Assembly (NCBI GenBank): GCA_964531225.1
Contig: CAZHDB010000001.1
Location: 1-64,000, forward strand
Direction: 5' to 3'
Source of the DNA: CAZHDB01 sp964531225
GTDB lineage: Archaea > Thermoproteota > Thermoprotei_A > Sulfolobales > Desulfurococcaceae
Length of the DNA: 64,000 bases
Shown here: piece after piece, positions 61,229-64,000 of the stretch
How the letters are laid out: every line of letters starts with the position of its first letter
How positions within the stretch are numbered: position 1 is the first letter of the stretch
Notes under the pieces: model-generated
What the model was told of the DNA's origin: nothing
The model's input: the letters and a program-made list of their open reading frames with translations, nothing else
Database searches by the model: none
Position numbers and translations under genes: made by a program

Positions 61229-62580
61229 GTTGGGAAAAACTAAATCTATATGATATAGTTATCCTGTCTCTAAGGAAGGCTATGAATCTTGGGGCCGATG
61301 AAGCAGAAGCATACGCGATCCGTATCAAAGACCATGGAATTACAATGAATAATAATATGATAACAGGTACTGAAACACATTATGAAATAGGTATTGGATT
61401 AAGAGTCGTTGTCAATAATAAGGTCGGATATGCGTCGACTAATAACTTATCTGTACAATCTATAGAGAAGACGATAATGGATGCTATAAGCATAGCTAGG
61501 GCGTCGGAAAAAGATCCATATTGGCATGGTTTACCATTACCTACAGAATATAAAGTACCAGAAAATATGTATAGTGCAGATCTTGCTCGTGTTTCAGAGA
61601 GTTCTTTAGCTGAAAAATCAAAGGAACTACTTGATCTGATTACAAGTGATAAAAGACTGGTCGTTGTTTATGGTTCTGTATCAGCATCTTTATCATCGAT
61701 AGCAATAGCTAATACTAATGGAGTATCAAATATTCAGCATCTAACTCATTCTATAATATATGTAGGAGTCGTTGCTAATGAAAATGGAGATGTAACACCT
61801 GTAATTAGTGACTTTAGCTATTCGAGAACAAGTATCCCGGATGTAGAGTCTATAGTTAATAGGGTTAAGGACTATGCACTAACAAGTCTTCATCCAGTTA
61901 GAATAGATTCTATGAAAGCACCAGTAATATTGCATCCTAATGCAGTAAATAGTTTGCTTAGATACACATTACTCGATGCAATTAGAGGGGATAATGTTGT
62001 ACGTGGTAAAAGTTATTTAACAGGAAAAGAAGGTAAACAAGTATTCTCTGAAAAACTGACTATTACAGATAATGGCCTATTAAAGAATGGCCTATTTACG
62101 AGAATGTTTGATGATGAAGGAGTAGCCATGAAGAATACATTAATTATAGAAAAAGGTATTGTACGTGGTTTTATATTTGATAATTATTGGGCGCTAAGAT
62201 ACGGATCTAGTAGTACTGGTAATGCAATAAGATCAAGCTATAAGGATGTTCCTAGGATAGCACCAACTAACGTTGTTATTAAACAAGGGGATGCTTCCTT
62301 AGATGAAATTATTGCAGAGACTAGAAGAGGCTTACTCGTATATGGGCTTCAAGGAGCACATAGTAGTAATCCAGAGACAGGGGAGTATAGTGTTGTAGCT
62401 ACTCCTGCATGGTATATAGAGAATGGTAATATTAAGCCCGTTAGAGGTGTAATGCTTTCCGGAAATATATATGATGATTTGTCAAAGATAGAATTTATAA
62501 GTAAAGAATATATGCAGAAAGGCCATGTTGTTGCACCATATATAAGGCTTGAAGATGTAAATATTATTGTGAAGGGGTAG
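61225..62580 (+). CDS. tldE: TldE/PmbA-family protein
   Basis: 451 residues of the partner subunit of TldD, lacking the zinc motif as expected. GADEAEAYAIRIKDHG, GLRVVVNNKVGYAS, APVILHPNAVNSLL and GLLVYGLQGAHSSNPETGEYSV are family segments. ATG lies in the ATGA overlap with tldD. The UPF0173-type hydrolase gene starts 3 bases after its stop, so all three are probably one transcript. Confidence 0.92.
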   Translation: MSWEKLNLYDIVILSLRKAMNLGADEAEAYAIRIKDHGITMNNNMITGTETHYEIGIGLRVVVNNKVGYASTNNLSVQSIEKTIMDAISIARASEKDPYWHGLPLPTEYKVPENMYSADLARVSESSLAEKSKELLDLITSDKRLVVVYGSVSASLSSIAIANTNGVSNIQHLTHSIIYVGVVANENGDVTPVISDFSYSRTSIPDVESIVNRVKDYALTSLHPVRIDSMKAPVILHPNAVNSLLRYTLLDAIRGDNVVRGKSYLTGKEGKQVFSEKLTITDNGLLKNGLFTRMFDDEGVAMKNTLIIEKGIVRGFIFDNYWALRYGSSSTGNAIRSSYKDVPRIAPTNVVIKQGDASLDEIIAETRRGLLVYGLQGAHSSNPETGEYSVVATPAWYIENGNIKPVRGVMLSGNIYDDLSKIEFISKEYMQKGHVVAPYIRLEDVNIIVKG

Positions 62581-62583
62581 GAC

Positions 62584-63240
62584 ATGGTTGAGATTAAGTG
62601 GTTTGGACACGCCTTCTTTACAATAACGTTATCTAATGGCTATACTATAGCTATAGATCCCCATGACGGATTAAGTATAGGATTGAAAAGGCCTAATGTG
62701 AAAGCAGATCTCATACTTGTAACACATGATCATTTTGATCATAATGCTGTGGAAATAGCTAGAAAAAATGGTACTCGAATTTTCAAGAGCTTTTATGGGG
62801 AAGCAAATATTGATAATGTAGTAATCAAAGGCTATAGAACTTTTCACGACAAATTTAATGGTAGAAGAAGAGGAGAAAATACTGTATATAAATTATCAGT
62901 TGAAGGAATAAATATAGCTCATCTAGGCGATCTAGGACATGTTATTACAGGTGAATTAGTTAGTGAGTTAAAGGATCTAGACGTACTAATGATACCTGTT
63001 GGAGGAGTATATACAATAGAACCCGATGAAGCATGGGAGATAATAACAACATTAACTCCCAAAATAACTATTCCAATGCACTATTGGATAAAAGGCTTAA
63101 CATTACCGCTTCATAGAATTGACGACTTATTAGCATACGTTAAGAAAATAAGAGTTGAAAGAGTAGGCTCAAATACACTGTCACTAGATCCGGAGACCTT
63201 GCCTAAAGAACCAGTTATAGCTATTCTCTCACCACCATAA
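62584..63240 (+). CDS. UPF0173-type metal-dependent hydrolase (MBL fold)
   Basis: 218 residues. KWFGHAFFTI, IDPHDGLS, LVTHDHFDHN (HxHxDH), AHLGDLGHVI and IPMHYWIKG supply the five-motif zinc site of the UPF0173/YtkL-like group. Substrate unknown. It follows tldE with a 3-base spacer; whether it shares a pathway with TldD/E is not known. Confidence 0.88.
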   Translation: MVEIKWFGHAFFTITLSNGYTIAIDPHDGLSIGLKRPNVKADLILVTHDHFDHNAVEIARKNGTRIFKSFYGEANIDNVVIKGYRTFHDKFNGRRRGENTVYKLSVEGINIAHLGDLGHVITGELVSELKDLDVLMIPVGGVYTIEPDEAWEIITTLTPKITIPMHYWIKGLTLPLHRIDDLLAYVKKIRVERVGSNTLSLDPETLPKEPVIAILSPP

Positions 63241-63339
63241 AGGTTATACGATACTATTACATCTTAACCTTTTTTATCTCGCCATTTATGTAAAATAAAC
63301 TATAGAAATAACTTACAATATATTTGATGGAGATCGCGT

Positions 63340-63594
63340 TTGAAGAAAAATGAGGAATGTATTAAGAGACATATAGATAGTGTTGCATATGAGAAGAACT
63401 TATTGAATAATATATCGGTAGAATCCTTGATAAAATTAGGATATAGTGCTTATGAAGCAAGGAATCTTGTAAAGGTATCAATACTTCTATGGAACATCAT
63501 TGATTCGTGGTATAGGAGTAGAGTTTATAGCGGTAGTGGAAAACCAATATTAATTAGAAAAGGGGATGACGCCTCTTCCGGCGGATCTGAATAG
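63340..63594 (+). CDS. Small helical protein of unknown function
   Basis: 84 residues, charged, probably helical (SVESLIKLGYSAYEARNLVKVSIL), ending GDDASSGGSE. TTG start with GGAGAT ten bases upstream. No family recognised. It precedes a short region with C/D-like boxes (63595-63679) and a convergent membrane-protein gene. Confidence 0.6.
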   Translation: MKKNEECIKRHIDSVAYEKNLLNNISVESLIKLGYSAYEARNLVKVSILLWNIIDSWYRSRVYSGSGKPILIRKGDDASSGGSE

Positions 63595-63667
63595 GTGATG
63601 TACTCTTCGCTGATAGACCCAATGGCAATGATGATGGCCCGATAAACCGTAGTTATGTGGGGAAGGA

Positions 63668-64000
63668 TCAACCGTCTGAGCTTCTTTTAATTCTCTTAAA
63701 GAAGTGCAAGAGATCCTTAAGTACTTTCACAGTCTCTATAATAACTGTTTTTACTGCCCCTATAAATCCCTGGCTCGAGCCTACTTCGGTTACTTTTTGC
63801 CAATCAATCTTCATGACTATATACGTGATTACTAGAGTAATTGCTACAAGCAATGGAATGTAAACGTGTGGAGGCAATAGTATCGTTTCTCGGAAATATA
63901 TTGAGAATGAAGTGCCGAAGAAGACAGCTAGACCAGTTATTATAATCTTTCCCAAAATTAAAGCTATAAAGTACTTAATAACATTGTATCCAATAACTCC
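63668..64000 (-). CDS. Membrane protein, 5' end beyond the window
   Basis: At least 110 residues. The frame remains open through the window edge: upstream of TTG 63955 it continues IGYNVIKYFIALIL with no stop, so the N-terminus is missing rather than starting at that TTG. Two or three hydrophobic segments (YFIALILGKIIITGLAVFFG; YIPLLVAITLVITYIVM) and a charged C-terminal helix (ETVKVLKDLLHFFKRIKRSSDG). No family recognised. Confidence 0.65.
   Translation of the reverse strand, partial: GVIGYNVIKYFIALILGKIIITGLAVFFGTSFSIYFRETILLPPHVYIPLLVAITLVITYIVMKIDWQKVTEVGSSQGFIGAVKTVIIETVKVLKDLLHFFKRIKRSSDG

Noticed and set aside
1..64000. CRISPR array, insertion sequence or prophage
   Set aside because: No regularly spaced direct repeats, transposase motifs, integrase or phage structural genes were seen on either strand.

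Overview
The window looks like part of the chromosome of a hyperthermophilic crenarchaeon, most likely Desulfurococcales and close to Staphylothermus. This is inferred, not searched. The evidence is low G+C protein genes with sharply G+C-rich RNA genes, an archaeal information-processing set (TBP, a TIP49/RuvB-like ATPase, Rio2, eL33, an Sm-like protein, NucS, ATP-dependent ligase, family 4 UDG, archaeal AdoMet synthetase), small crenarchaeal families of unknown function, many TTG/GTG starts, a BHB-intron tRNA and C/D-box-type RNAs. No IS element, prophage or CRISPR array was found; the genes are chromosomal core plus lineage-specific membrane or secreted proteins.

Layout. 1-1,200: a G+C-rich structured RNA facing two coupled secreted-protein genes, one frameshifted. 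1.3-5.6 kb: phosphoglucosamine mutase, a Trm112-like protein and small crenarchaeal families. 5.6-18.7 kb: a C/D sRNA, TIP49, a PLP decarboxylase, an Nramp-like transporter, Rio2 with a DUF460 protein, AdoMet synthetase, an NFACT/Rqc2 protein, an Sfm1-like SPOUT methyltransferase and an MBL protein. 18.7-27.3 kb: NucS, a methyltransferase, an Sm-like protein, three CBS-domain proteins, Mut7-C, AMMECR1, GPN GTPase, eL33 and DNA ligase. 27.3-33.3 kb: a K-turn RNA with a long terminal stem, a secreted S16-like protease, UDG, a GtrA fusion with a dolichol-phosphate glycosyltransferase, and a BadF-type kinase. 33.3-37.4 kb: an sRNA candidate, an intron-containing tRNA-Lys, a phosphoesterase, TBP and two membrane proteins. 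37.5-47 kb: a complete oligopeptide-type ABC importer split by an opposed radical SAM gene. 47-50 kb: a mevalonate-pathway cluster whose reductase is unusual. 50-64 kb: radical SAM, aminotransferase, zinc-less MDR protein, small regulators, Lhr-family helicase, membrane GT2, TldD/TldE and an MBL hydrolase.

How the genes work together. DNA repair enzymes (NucS, UDG, ligase, Lhr, SbcD-like phosphoesterase) are dispersed, and UDG carries a clear C-terminal PCNA box. The ABC cassette imports peptides or oligosaccharides. HMG-CoA synthase, its DUF35 partner and an HMG-CoA-reductase-family protein point to isoprenoid lipid synthesis. The GtrA fusion, GT2 enzymes and sequon-rich surface proteins point to cell-surface glycosylation.

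Most unusual items: the HMG-CoA-reductase homologue with altered catalytic residues; the tRNA-Lys intron at position 30/31 with a complete bulge-helix-bulge motif; several unannotated structured RNAs; the frameshifted secreted gene; the decayed glycosyltransferase fused to GtrA; the Nramp-like protein without metal-site motifs; and the repeated TATA elements before tbp. More than half of the convergent gene pairs overlap at their 3' ends.
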